This document shows, piece after piece, positions 48,660 to 60,966 of a stretch of 64,000 nt of DNA. The DNA comes from Gordionus sp. m RMFG-2023 (lineage: Eukaryota > Nematomorpha > Gordioida > Chordodea > Parachordodidae), in NCBI RefSeq assembly GCF_954871325.1, contig NC_088776.1:41000569-41064568 (forward strand), read 5' to 3'. The position numbers and the translations under genes are program-made. Numbering within the stretch: the first letter of the stretch is position 1; the number at the start of each line of letters is the position of its first letter. The notes beneath the pieces were generated by a model. That model saw only the letters and a list, made by a program, of their open reading frames with translations, searched no databases and was not told the DNA's origin.

Positions 48660-49800
48660 TTGTATTTTATTTTGGAAAAGCCTTCATGTTATGTAGCTAT
48701 TCTAATATATTATATAAAATATTATATTAAAACATATACTTACGTCCACCACAATGGCCAAGTGAAATGTATGGTGAAAACATTTAAGATGCACATGAAA
48801 ATAAATATTAAGAGTGATTTTGATACTTTACTTGATAAATTCTTATTTAATTACGAAAATACACCTAATGACACAACAGGAGTTGCACTTCTAAAAATAT
48901 GTTTAATCGTGATATTAGAATTAAATGAGACTTATTAAAACCCTTAGAGGAAAAATAAAATAGAGAGATAACATAACACTATCACAAGGAGATGATAACT
49001 GGGATAAAGGCCTGATCACCCACAAATAATGTGACATGATGTTCCAGTTAAGACAGATAAATGTATTATAAGGAGACATTTAGACCAGTTAAGAAAAATA
49101 ATATGCTATAATTTTAAATAATGATACTAACTCTAAGAATTTTTTGAAAGAGGGAAGGGTGGACATAAATAAAAATATCATAAATAAAGATAAATTAACA
49201 CCAATTTCTAGACCAATAAGACTAAAACTAAAACCTGTTTTTTTAAAAGATTATTTAACTTAAATAAAACTAATATTTAACACTAAAACACGAAAATAAA
49301 TTAAACATTGAAAAATTGATAAAACAATCTTATTGATTTATCATTCTAATATTCGATTAATCAATTGATTCTATTCTATATATTATTCCGAATTCCATAT
49401 ATTATTCGGATAATTCATTTATTCTAATATCCAATTTGATCAATTATTATTCCTAATTAATGGATTGATGATGTTAACAATTTTGAAAATTGATAATAAC
49501 AACGGAGTACGACAAGCAAGATAACTAGACGAAATTATTTATGAAATCAACTTATGATAAGGATAACAAGCTAACGATTGGACTAACCAACGTACAAACT
49601 CAAAAACGATTGGACAAACCAACGTGTAAAATCAAATGCGATACAGACTTATGAAACAACGAGAACAGACAAAACGATAAATCATTTGAACAAGCTCTTT
49701 AAATGAAATCATGGGAAAAGCTTTTTAGAAGAGGGAGAATCTTAATATTTTTAATAATATTTTATTTTGATAATATTGATATTGATATAATTTTAAAAAG
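48660..49800 (+). mobile_element. Ty3/gypsy fossil fragment: integrase end and 3' part
   Basis: 48700-48940 encodes an integrase C-terminal segment with HNGQ...VKTFK...NYENTPN...TTGV character, typical of Ty3/gypsy pol. Decayed sequence follows to a purine tract near 49725-49737 that may mark the start of a 3' LTR. The 5' part is absent. Several breaks. Confidence 0.55.
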
Positions 49801-50149
49801 AAATGATAAAACACTAAAATATTAAAACAACTATATAAAAATATGTAAAAATTTATAAAATGACTAAATAAATATATATTAATAGTATCGAAGGCTCTAA
49901 AAAGAGCTTAATTTAATAATGAAAATGTACCTAAAAAGCAAGTATAATTAGTTTTTGTTTAAGAAATAAGGATTCGCGATTTTCGTTTGTTATGCTAAAA
50001 AAATTTCGTGATAAAGTTTAAAAAAAAATATATGTAGACTGTGAAAAATTGCCGTTAGTTGAAATGGCTATTGGCTGAAATATAGAGTTATTTAATTTTG
50101 AATATTTACTAATTTTTTTATTTTCCCCACAAGTAAGAGGGTTTGTATT

Positions 50150-51560
50150 AATTGATGAAGGAAAGGATGATACACAGGTTGCATCCTAAGAGATTTCCCA
50201 TTGGACCAGGGGGTGCAGGTTATTCCGTCAGGTCTAATACCGTCTATGAGAGGTTGGTAGGTTCAAGGGGTATTTTTTGGCTTGGAAGTGCTTCGAGCCA
50301 TTTATGCCCGCCGTATTTATTGTTGTTTTGTAATAGTTGTATATCGCTGATTTCGGTAGGGTTAAGACTATTTTGTAATTTTTTTATTATGAGGTCGATG
50401 ATAGATTTGTTAGAGATTTCGGTAGGAAATATATAACCGTCTGGGGTTAGGAGATTCTAATTGCTGCTGAGAGAAGATCATCATAGGGAGTTATGAATGA
50501 AGAGATCGCAGAATTGAGCGATAGGCGATTTGATACAAATAGAGAAAAGGAAAGTAGTTCTAAGTGGATCAAGTCGATACCACCTAGTTTAGCGGGTAAT
50601 TGGGCTAGGTGCCAATTAAAGTCTGATAATGAAAGGTTGAAGATCCTTTCCATAAAGGACTTTAAGCAAATATTGTGTTGAATGAAAAATTTTGAAGAGG
50701 TGAATGAGGAGGATGAGTGGAAGAGATGTAAGATTTTGGGAAGATATAAACACTTTTTAATAAGTAAAAAAGCTAATGTGGTTTATGAACTTTTTATCGA
50801 TAATTTTTTCGGATATATTATTATTAAGTAATGGGGAGCCCAATAGTTGGATATCATTTTTTTCGATAATAGTGTATTCTTTAAATTAATCTAAGGGAAT
50901 CTCGGGGTTGAGAAAGCAAATTTCAGTTTTAGTTTTATTTAATTTAAACCTATTTTGGAGCATTCTCTTTCGGGGTAGTTAAGGGCTTTGCTAATTTGAT
51001 GTGGATTATCGCAAAGGGTGCCATCATCACCATAGGTTTAGGTGAGATCAAAATCAGATTTAAGACCTTTCATCATATTATGGTTAGCTAAGCAGAAAAG
51101 AATATAAGGCCGAGGGGGTCGCCCTGTTGTACTCCCTCTTCAGATTATATAACGCTACCATTAAAGATGAGGGGTTTGCTATTGTTATAGAAGATGTCAA
51201 TTAAGCGCGAATATTTGGGGAAATTATCGAAAAAAGATTCGAGTGCCGAGGAACGTGATATTGTATTGAAAGCGTTCTTAAAATCGATATTACATAAAAC
51301 GGAGTTTGTTGGTGGATGTTGGAGGTAGATTCTTAGCCAGTGAGAGCCTTTATCTATGCCTCCTTTTGTTCCGCATCCTAATTAGTATTTGCCAAGCAGA
51401 GAATGAGTATCGGATTTTATTTTTTGATATAATTTTAGCTAACAGGCATCTGAAAAATGAACCGATTGCGATTGGGCGGATTCCATCATTAGGTTTTTCA
51501 AAAGCTATCATGTTAGCTGTAAATATAATTTAATGAGCCAATGTGGGAATATCTTTAGTA
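50150..51560 (-). mobile_element. Degraded LINE reverse transcriptase
   Basis: Minus-strand pieces appear in the right order: EKPNDGIRPIAIGSFFRCLL near 51500, CNIDFKNAFNTISR near 51270, EEGVQQGDPLG near 51120, YGDDGTL near 51030 and LAQLPAKLGGIDLIHLELLS near 50600. These are RT motifs through the YxDD site (here YGDD) and thumb of a non-LTR retrotransposon with KP-GGIRPIAVG-type RT. Stops and shifts make it dead; the 5' region and endonuclease are missing. Confidence 0.8.
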
Positions 51561-51649
51561 GTTATATTATTAAGGAAGGTGGTAAGTGAGTTAAAAAAAT
51601 TATTGGAATTATGAGATTTTAAAAATGTTTGGAATTAAGAAGGTCTATA

Positions 51650-51810
51650 GCTAGTGTTGCGTAAACGGCTTAGCCGAGATTTTAGGTAAAAAAATCGGCT
51701 AAGCCTAATTAGGTAAAGCCTAAAAATCGGCTAAGCCTAAAAATCGGCTAAGCCTAAAAATTAGCTAAGCCTAAAAATGGGCTAAGCCTAAAAGTTGGCT
51801 AAAATCTTCA
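51650..51810. repeat. GGCTAA element with 17-bp tandem expansion
   Basis: GTGTTGCGTAAACGGCTTAG starts a family copy in which a 17-bp unit (CTAAGCCTAAAAATCGG) is repeated about five to six times between 51694 and 51802. Other copies of the family have it once. Confidence 0.75.
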
Positions 51811-51892
51811 CGTTTTTAAAACCGTTATAACTCGGTTACGGATATGCAGTTTGCATTAATGTACACATTAAATACTACATTATTGCCAAGTT

Positions 51893-52070
51893 TCAGATCA
51901 TGATCTTTTTTATTTTCGGTTTTGGCAAAATGCCAACACTTTCTATTTTGCCCATACAATTAGGATCAATTAATGGGCTACACAATGGTATAGGTTTCGG
52001 TAATTGATCCTCAAATCGTTCCGCCAACTTCAAAATTTCACGTACACAAAAGAATTCAGGGTATAAATAT
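51893..52070 (-). CDS. Possible exon, function unknown
   Basis: The minus strand reads REILKLAERFEDQLPKPIPL, CSPLIDPNCMGKIESVG and ILPKPKIKKIMI, then TGA. The composition (Pro, Glu, Arg, Cys) is unlike the chance frames of this AT-rich DNA, and it could be a last exon. I recognise no family and find no confident upstream exon. It may also be a transposon-gene scrap. Confidence 0.3.
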
Positions 52071-53362
52071 TGGTTTATTATTTTTTTGATATTACAGGTA
52101 AATAAATAAAGATTTTTGTAAAAAATGAAGAAATAATTAATAGGACAGACCTTCAAAATGACTTCTATTTAATCTTCCTTTTGTTTTATACTATAATAAA
52201 TTGCAACTGTATTAGATACGCGCCGAATTGACGCCCTGCTGAATTGTCGTGCGTCGTGATACTACCAAATATAGTCCACATAATATTTAGGTTCGGACCC
52301 GATTTTTCCTTTTTTTAAAAAATCATTTTACGATTGATTTCTTTAAAACGAAATTAAAAAATATTAGGTTACGTCAAAACTTACTTATTTTCGCTCCCTA
52401 TGCATTAATATAAAACTGTCCTAACTTGATCTATTTTTAAAATTTTAGATATAAAGGAAATATCAAAATCTGCAAAGCTTTTTTAATTTTTATAAAATAG
52501 ACTTACACTCAGGGCCTGGGATCGGCATGTCTGGACACACTGGATCCAACCCAACATTTTTAAAATAAATATCCCAAACTTGGGCTCTACCGAACCCGGC
52601 AAAATTTATGTCGGGTAAAGAAACCTAATATATCAATTCACCCCGATTTTAAGGTAGGTAATATTTATTTTAATAAAACATCATAATTAAAAATTTTGCC
52701 AATTTTGATATATTGAGCTTGTTGCATTAATGCAATTTTTCTAGACCCGTGAAAGTTATTATTTATTTTTTGGTAAATATAGATAGATATGATAATGAGT
52801 AGAATTTGACCCTTAAGTTATTATTCTAGCGTTTGCCTATATACCCTTTAATGAGTTAATTTAATCTTATTGATCGCGATACTTATGCTCTGAATTTTAT
52901 TAAATTAGGTGGTGTCTGCGTTGTATAATTCCATCAACTTAGAGACTTAAGTTGATATTAAAAATTCCTGTAGAAGTTTTTTTACCAATGTAGGATTCAG
53001 GTTGAATAACGAAATTCACTATTGCATATCTAATTGAATGATTTTTTTGGCTTTTGTATTTTGGCGATTCAAAGGAATTCTGCAAATAAAATTTAAACAC
53101 AAATGGGAATACAAGATATACATTGATTCATATGATATGAATTCCTAATCGGTTATTCTCATTTGTTCATGGGATATTTGAAAATTGCATTTAATAAGCT
53201 TGTAAATCATATAATATCGAAAAGACTAATTATATACTAATAAACTATTCGAATTTTTCAAAATGGCATTTTAATGGTAACAAAATTATGCACACATAAT
53301 AATTATATTAATCTAAAATAACAGTACAATACTTTTTTTAACCCCTTCTGGCTAATTTTAAG
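52071..53362. other. Intergenic; weak CCCG-family relic
   Basis: 52508-52660 has GGGCCTGGGATCGG and CCGAACCCGG-like sequence as in the CCCG family, with no clear termini. Otherwise no gene is seen. Confidence 0.35.
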
Positions 53363-53453
53363 AAACTGGTGGGAATTAACCACTCACTTGAAGACACTCC
53401 AATCCTTATACGGACAAAACTCAGGCCATGAATGGCTTGAAGCTGTCGCTAGT
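53363..53453 (+). CDS. 5' part of an exon apparently split by the Sola element
   Basis: After a pyrimidine tract and TTTTAAG acceptor, the frame reads NWWELTTHLKTLQSLYGQNS, then GHEWLEAVAS. The Sola element starts right after AGT (53451-53453). The frame continues exactly at 60304 on the far side. I do not recognise the protein. Confidence 0.4.
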
Positions 53454-54104
53454 GGGTCATTCCACGTCAAATAGAATAAAAAAACGCGATTTTCGGACGA
53501 CCATCTTTAAAATAAACGAAACTTGGCATGATAGTTATTTATTTTGTATATTTTTGTAAATTCTAAATTTTAGAGTGCTAGCTCAACCAAATCCAAAGAT
53601 ATACACCTTCAAAGTAGAGAATCGCATAATGCGTGATTTCTTAAATCTTGTTTTTCTTAAAAAATACTTAAGATAAAATTACAAATAATACATCATTTTA
53701 TAGCCCTTAAAATTTTACATTGGAAAATATAAAAAAAAATTAAAAAATTTTAAGTGTTTTTGTATTTCCGGTAAAAATAAAAAATTAACATTCCTGGGAA
53801 GGGATATTTTTTTGGTGTTGATACTCTCTAAAAATGAAAATCTCGATAGCCATTTTTGTTTTTTTAATTTTATTAAAATTTTTATTATTTTTATAAATAA
53901 AAAAGGATAATATAGATGGCGTTATATTAATCTTAATAATAATATATTTAATTTAATAAAAATATGATTTATATCGGTATTAAAATAAAAAAAAATCAAT
54001 TAAATATAACCAGTATGATGTCTTGGGGCAATAAATAAGGAAGCGGCCCATACGGATATGGTTGTTAGGACGCTATATTTTAAAATAAACATATAAAATT
54101 TCCG

Positions 54105-54230
54105 CCTAGCGACATTTTATCACACGACACTTTATCATGACGACACTTTATCACGACGACACTTTATCACTCAGTCATTTGATAACGCGACACTTTATCA
54201 CGCGACATTTTATCATGATATACTTAAAAC
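54105..54230 (+). repeat. Array of CGACACTTTATCA motifs (left MULE tip)
   Basis: Six variants of CGACAyTTTATCA occur in about 110 bp; an inverted array is at 56840-56955. Such terminal iterations are plausible transposase-binding sites, but this is inference. Confidence 0.7.
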
Positions 54231-54745
54231 TTAATTTATTATAATTGAAAAGTTAAATTTTGATAATATCTCATTTTTTGACTTTCATCATGATATACTT
54301 AAAACTTAATTTTATATATTTGAAAAGTTAAATTTTGATAATATCTCATTTTTTGACTTTCATCATGATATACTTAAAACTTAATTTTATATATTTGAAA
54401 AGTTAAATTTTGATAATAATTTTTTGACTTTTCCGTCTAAATTTCAATATTTAAATTAATTTTTTTTTGTTAACGCCACACTTTATCATGATATACTTAA
54501 AACTTAATTTAATATATTTGAAAAAATAAAATTTTGGTAATATCTCATTTTTTGACTTTTCCGTCTAAATTTCAATATTTAAAAAATTTAAATTAATTTT
54601 TTTTGTTAACGCCACACTTTATCATGATATACTTAAAACTTAATTTAATATATTTGAAAAAATAAAATTTTGATAATATCTCATTTTTTGACTTTTCTGT
54701 CTAAATTTCAATATTTAAAAAATTTAAATTAATTTTTTTTGTATT
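54214..54745 (+). repeat. Tandem repeat in the left MULE arm, five units
   Basis: Units of about 74 bp or longer variants begin CATGATATACTTAAAACTTA and end near TTTTTTGACTTTT. The right arm (56759-56850) has one unit. Expansion therefore happened after, or independently of, TIR formation. Confidence 0.8.
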
Positions 54746-55079
54746 TTTTTTATTGAGAAAAACTCATATTTTAATTTACATAAATATAATTTTTTTTAAC
54801 TTAATTATCATCTTATATAGGGAAACAGGAGACATAAGCAATAATTTTCTATTTATACTTTTTATTAATAAGTAACTATAAATCAATAAAACACTACACT
54901 TAAATTAATGTGTTTATCTATTGATATTTTTTAAGCTAATCGTTTTTTCACAAAGATTTATAATTTGTACAAATTCAGGTTTTGTATTTACCCATAAATA
55001 TAATAATATTTTTTTTTCTATATATACCTCAATTTTCTATATTATTATATATTAAAGAATTTTTTTTTTATTAATTATA

Positions 55080-56562
55080 ATGTTTGAATTAGGATTTACA
55101 TCGAAAAATAAACCTACCCTTTTATATCAAAATTACGAATATACTAAATTTAGGACAAATAAAAATGAATCAATATGCTGGACATGCGCCAAATATAAAT
55201 CTCTAAAATGCCATTCTTTTATTACAACAAAATTGAATGATATCTTAAAAGGTCCTCTTGATCATACTCATGAGGGTAACATTTCAAAATCTTATGTAGG
55301 AAAAGCAATATCAGAAATGAAATCCAAATTAAGTGAATATTCTAGTCCTTCTTTGGTCCATGCAACAACATTGTTAAATTATGATAATAATACCTTGATG
55401 GTTATGCCAAATAAGTCTGCCCTTTATCGATCCTTACAAAGGCATAAAAAATCGATCTCTACCATTATATTGCCTCCTATCCCTAAGGATCTCACTTTCT
55501 TATATCCGGAATGTTACAGGGATATGCTCAAATACGAGTCTGGGCCAGATGATAATTTAAGATTTATAATGTTGAGCACGGACGAACTACTCGAAGGATT
55601 ATCAAGATCGGATATATGGATATGTGATGGTACCTTTAAAATTTTACCTGAAATATTCTTCCAACTTTATATACCATCCACTTTCAAATTGCACCGGGCG
55701 CGAATCCTGTTGGTATATATTGCTTATTACCAAATAAAACGGCGCATACATATGCAAGGATGATAAAAGTAATCATATTATATATTTTAAGAGATGTAAT
55801 TTAAATTTTATTATAGGAGCTGAAACAATTACTACCAGGGACGCATCCGAGGAAAATATTGGTGGATTTCGAACAGGCACCGATAAATGCGTTTAGAGCT
55901 GGGTATCCACTCGCAGATATCCTTGGATGTTATTTTCATCTAAATGAGAGCGTTAATAGAAAAATAAACGATTTGGGATTAAAAGAGATGTATGAGTCGA
56001 ATGACGACTTTCGATTGTATAGTAGGTGTTTATCGGCTCTTGCATATGTCCCAGAGGATGATGTTGGAAACTCATTTGATACTTTGGCAGAAATATTTGG
56101 TGAATTGAATGGCTCATCTGAGCTAATTTCCTACTTTGAGAAGACCTATATCCGAGGACGTAGAAATCCCAGTAAAAAAATATTTTTTTTATTATAAATT
56201 TTTATATTTATAGGGCAACGAAATAACTTTGCAGCGCCTTTATATAATGTAAGACTATGGAATAAACACAATTCCACGTTAGAAGGTGTCACCCGAACAA
56301 CAAATTGTGTTGAAGGGTGGCACTATGGAATTCAATCCCTATACCAATGTTCTCATCCAACACTATGGAAATTTTTAGATGGGATACAAAAAGATATGCA
56401 GAAACATAAGCTCTATATCTTCAAGTCGTGATGGGAACAACACCGTACTTATCAAAGAAATATGAAGATATAAAAAGACGAATTCAAATTTGTGTTTCAA
56501 ATTACGGATTGTCGGATTCTTTAATATTTTTAAAAGCTATTGCCCATATTTCGTGCAATTAA
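55080..56562 (+). CDS. MULE transposase with FLYWCH finger, nearly intact
   Basis: The N terminus (55080-55270) has a FLYWCH-type finger: F...Y.KFRTNK...CWTCAKYKSLKCHS...DHTHEG. The catalytic part includes DIWICDGTFKILPEIFFQLY (first Asp), KILVDFEQAPINAFRAGYPL (second Asp), LGCYFHLNES (C/H pair) and TNCVEGWHYGIQSL (Glu). Two short introns, 55769-55816 (48 bp) and 56172-56213 (42 bp), have GT-AG ends and restore the frame to ARMIK/ELKQLLPGTHPR and NPR/QRNNFAAPLYN. Only two frameshifts are seen, one near a TATATA run at 55670 and one near 56415. It is therefore young but probably inactive as sequenced. Confidence 0.8.
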
Positions 56563-56979
56563 ATATATTATAAATAATTTATATTTTTTACTCGTGATAT
56601 ATTGATTTATAGTTACTTATTAATAAAAAGTATAAATAGGAAATTATTGCTTGTCTCCTGTTTCCCTATATAAGATGATAATTAAGTTAAAAAAAATTAT
56701 ATTTATGTAAATTAAAATATGAGTTTTTCTCAATAAAAAAAATTAATTTAAATTTTTTAAATATTGGAATTTAGACGGAAAAGTCAAAAAATGAGATATT
56801 ATCAAAATTTAACTTTTCAATTATATTAAATTAAGTTTTAAGTATATCATGATAAAATGTCGCGTGATAAAGTGTCGCGTTATCAAATGACTGAGTGATA
56901 AAGTGTCGTCGTGATAAAGTGTCGCATATAAAAGAGTCGCGTGATAAAGTGACTCCAAATCAAAATTTCATATACAAAC

Positions 56980-59090
56980 AATTATAAAATAAAATACCTC
57001 TTGTTTTAATCTTATCCCATTTTGCACTTATTAATAGAATTTCCTGAAGCGATAATTTATAGGTACGTCCTGTCACTGTTATAGGATCTACTATCGTTAT
57101 TATTTGATTCATGGGCAACCATATCTTTTCCTCAATTGTGGGATAAAAGGATGGTGATGGTCCATGGGCATGTAAAAAGGAAATATATATCTCCTCAGTA
57201 TTTTCATTCTTTTTCAGTACTGTGGCTAACCACCAAAAATCGTCATAAACACATGTTACGAATCCTTTAATATCAGCAAAACACAAATTATCGGCAAAAG
57301 ACAAATCGGCATTTGAGATATTATTAATTTGAAAGTCCTTTGCATATGAATATATTTTTGATTTAAATTTACTTAAAATCAAAGGAAAAATAGCATGTAT
57401 TTTCCGAGTTCTTGGAATGGGACGAGCTAAATTGAATCTTTCTGTAGTTTAATCTCTTCTAAATTGTATTGTTCGTTGGTTATATACGTAAAATTTACTG
57501 ATGGCATATTTTGTTTTGCAAACTGATATAAATCAAATGGTGTTAAAATGTGTCCAGAACTGGTGCGCTGAAGGCTTGAACGTGCTGCTAATCTTTTTAA
57601 TGTTCCGCCAGCCGTCACATGGACCTTTTCCATGAGATGTAGCTGAAAAATGCCATTCAGCTGCTACACCAAAATCTGATTCATGATAACACAGATTTAT
57701 GAAATTTTTTCTGTTTTTATATTGAGCAGCCGATCCGTCGAGCAGTAATAGATTTTACATGGCTTTTTGTTAAAATGATTGGTCAAAAATTTTATCATTT
57801 CAGTCTGGTATAAATGTACTGCAATAACATCATGTTGAAGTGACTCTGATATTACCACATAATTAAGGTTTTCTATATTGTTATTATAATATGCTATCAT
57901 AGGATGGATAGTGGCCTGATTATTATTCCAGTGAAATCCTTGAACAGAGTCTTGGATTACAAAGGCATAATTTTCAGAGAAATCACAAATTCATTTTGTT
58001 GTAAAAAATGTTTAAGTTTTGAAATATATGATGACTGATTGGTAGCGATAAAGGAATGACGTAACATAGGTGGAATTTTTTCTAAAAAAAATTAAAAATT
58101 CTTGAGAAGATTTTGTTATTGTTTCCAGATTACTTCTATCAACAGACACGCACTGTTTAAAGGATATATGATCTATGTCATTTTGAGCAAATAGAACATC
58201 TAATTGTTTTTTAATTGAGAATGTGCCTGGACAATAGTTACAATCTCCTAAATAACAAATAGGGAGTGCTGGATTGCATATTGTTTGAGCTAAAATATTT
58301 TTATAGTTATGTAATGGATATTCTGGCATAGCTAATAGTTTTGCCAAATTATAATCTACAAACATAAGCTTAAAGTTTTGATGAATTACACAAACACATA
58401 CACTGTGTGTTCCACTGGCTCCAGTCAGAATACAATTTTTTGGCCGTAAATCTGCAAATTTAGAAAATCCAACTTTAATTATCGGGTACCTCTCTTTAAA
58501 TCGTTCATATAATTCTTTTAAATTGTTTAAAATTAATCTTTTTTGAAACTGCTCTCTTTTCCCCTTGATCATTATGGATTTATAGTCTTTTTTCCCGGGC
58601 ATCGCGCGACTGACTTCATCAGAAGAGTAAAAATTTTCAATAATATTCACGGTTTCCTGATCAATTGTTCGCCCAGGTTTTATATTGGGAGATGACATAA
58701 ATCCTTTTAATTCTATTAGTTTTTTTGATTTTCTTATCAAGTAATTCGTGGCTTTGAACTCCATCTCAATTTTTTTAGAGGTCCAAGAAGGGGGCAATAT
58801 AGTAAGAAGTTGATATTTTTTTTCCTTAGAAATAATTGGATAATGATGTTTTAAATTTTGAAGAAGTTCGTCATTTTTATTATTTTGTATATCAAACTCA
58901 GGAAGGCTGCTTCTTAATATGTTTTGACTTAATGCTTTTGTTATTTTTTTTTGCAGATATTTCTTTTCTCCTATTCTTTTCTTTTTTATTGGGGATTGGC
59001 CTATTTCTTCTAGCGATACATTTATTATATCCAAAGTTGAACTGGATGGTTTCGGGCTCTTCATTTTCAGATATATCCTCAATGGATTCC
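56980..59090 (-). pseudogene. Sola-like transposase, frameshifted
   Basis: The longest frame (58012-59082) carries GKKDYKSIMIKGKREQFQKR, YPIIKVGFSKFADLRPKNCI and LTGASGTHSVCVCVIHQNFK, a block found in a large animal transposase family. Further on come NYVVISESLQHDVIAVHLYQ, a broken SDGSAAQYKNR-type segment and GGTLKRLAARSSLQ. The C-terminal domain (57382-56960) contains GFVTCVYDDFWWLATVLKK and FLHAHGPSPSF. At least four frame breaks separate these pieces, so it is inactive, but no large part is missing. The true start is uncertain. Confidence 0.75.
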
Positions 59091-60303
59091 ATATTTATCA
59101 AATATAAGCGACATGAGTGACATAATGATTGGCCTATTGTTAATTAACCTTTGGATTTTTTAATCATCTTTGGTGTAACCTAATTTTATATATAATAAAA
59201 ATAATCACGATATCCAATAATAAAAAAGATATTATATTAGTAAAAAATCCAGAATCTAAAATTAAAAAGGTTTTAATCCATAATATAAATAAACTTACCT
59301 TTTGTAGATTTTTTGAAATAGACTTATGGCCTTCTCTAATGAATGGATTACTACACAATGATTTCATTATTACAATTTTTTAAATTTAAAAAAAAATTTT
59401 AAGTAAAAAAAGAATAATTTTTTTAATCCTAATGTTCTTTTTAATCATGATTGATTATTAAATTTCCTATTTATCGATATAAAAATTTAATAGAAAGAAA
59501 GGAATGAAAAATAAAATAAGATGATAAAATCTTTAATTTCAAATAATAACGATAGTAGATCCAGAAGTGTGAAATATATACAAATTACGGCCTCAAGAAT
59601 TTTTATTTAAGCGCAAAATGGATTGCGATAAATAGATATATTTTTATAATAGCTTGAATATAATTTTAAAGTATCTTTATATGGGCCGCTTCCTCATTTA
59701 TTGCCCCAGGACATCATACTGGTTATACTAAATCGATTTCTTTTGATTTTAATAACGATATAAAATATATTATTATTAAATATAATATATTATTAATAAA
59801 TTTAATATAACGCCATCTATATTATCCTTTTTTATTTACAAAAATAATAAAAATTTTAATAAAATTAAAAAAACAAAAATGGCTATAAAGATTTTTCATT
59901 AAATAGTTTAATATAAAGGTAATAAACATTTTTAGAGAGTATCAACACCAAAAAAAATCCCTTCCCAGGAATGTTAATTTTTTATTTTTATCGGATATAC
60001 AAAAACACTTAAAATTTTTTAACTTTTTTTCAATATTTTCCAATGTAAAATTTTAAGGGCATAAAGTGATATATTATTTGTAATTCTATCTTAAGTATTT
60101 TTTAAGAAAAACAAGATATAAGAAATCACGCATTACGCGATTCTCTACTTTGAAGGCGTATATCTTTGGATCTGGTTGAGCTGGGGCTCTAAAATTTGGA
60201 TTTTATTAACATTTGCAACATAAATAACTAACATGTTAAGTTTCATTCATTTTTGAGATGGTCGGCCGAATCACTGGTCGATTTGTCATGGAATTACCCT
60301 AGT

Positions 60304-60338
60304 GCCAATCTCGCCCATCCGATGTTTATATTCGAAAG
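60304..60338 (+). CDS. 3' part of the split exon
   Basis: It continues ANLAHPMFIFE and ends GAAAG/GTAGGT, a good splice donor. Together with 53363-53453 it makes 126 nt of open frame. No further exon could be placed. Confidence 0.38.
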
Positions 60339-60966
60339 GTAGGTTCAGTCGACATAGGGCTATTAACTAAAATCTTAAATTATGGTTGGTCATCTACCCT
60401 AACCTTCTGGAACCCTTCCATTTATCCCTATTGGATGGGAAAAGACCAGATGAGCTCATAAACATTCCTTGATTTAGAGGAAAACATCTTATTTGGGATT
60501 TCACTTGTGCCTTCCAATATTCGTCTAACCTAAACAATGATCCGTATTACAAGGTCAAAAATTATAAATCACAACTTTTCTGATTTTCACTTCCCAATAG
60601 TTAAATCTACCTATGGGTCCCTAGGATATCATTTTTTTTTAAATTTTGGGTAAAAAAATCTCTCAAATTATGATCATGAATCCGCTTTTAAAATGTTACA
60701 ATAAACTCAAATGGCTGTATTTCGAGGTAACTACTTTGGATCTCAATAAGAGTCCTTATTTTTGCCCCCCATCCCTCTCATGTTGCCTTTTAATTTATTT
60801 ATTCTTTTTTAAATATTATTTTATAGATTTATATATCACGCTGTTTTTAATATAATAAAGGCAATACAATTGACCTTTGAAAAATATTTTTCAATAATAT
60901 TCCAAAGACATCGTGTAATTAAATTCTCAATTTATAAATATATTTACTAAAAATCTTAATATTTGA
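60339..60966. other. Flank right of the Sola element; nothing recognised
   Basis: It should hold further plus-strand exons if the split exon is real, but none could be identified. AT-rich, with a few pyrimidine tracts. Confidence 0.35.

Larger units (their letters stand above)
54105..56960 (+). mobile_element. MULE-type DNA transposon nested in the Sola element
   Basis: Inverted arms at 54105-54895 and 56594-56960 share arrays of CGACACTTTATCA-type motifs and the block ATCATCTTATATAGGGAAAC. Matching 8-mers AAAATTTC outside both ends (near 54088 and 56964) may be the target duplication. The left arm is about twice as long as the right because a 74-bp unit is repeated. It carries one plus-strand transposase gene. 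Confidence 0.75.
53454..60299 (-). mobile_element. Sola-like DNA transposon, 6.85 kb, with nested MULE
   Basis: Termini GGGTCATTCCACGTCAAAT and the inverse of GGGTAATTCCATGACAAAT are flanked by TAGT on both sides (53450-53453 and 60300-60303). Arms of about 600 bp (53454-54053 and 59683-60299) are clearly related inverted repeats. Its transposase lies on the minus strand (59090-56980). The 4-bp duplication, long TIRs and protein type fit the Sola superfamily, though I assign the superfamily from memory. The MULE at about 54100-56960 sits between the left arm and the 3' end of the transposase gene. Confidence 0.75.

Noticed and set aside
54110-54230. Regular CGACACTTTATCA spacing considered as a CRISPR-like array
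   Set aside because: Spacers are absent or only a few bases, the array recurs inverted at the other end of the MULE, and the context is a eukaryotic transposon.
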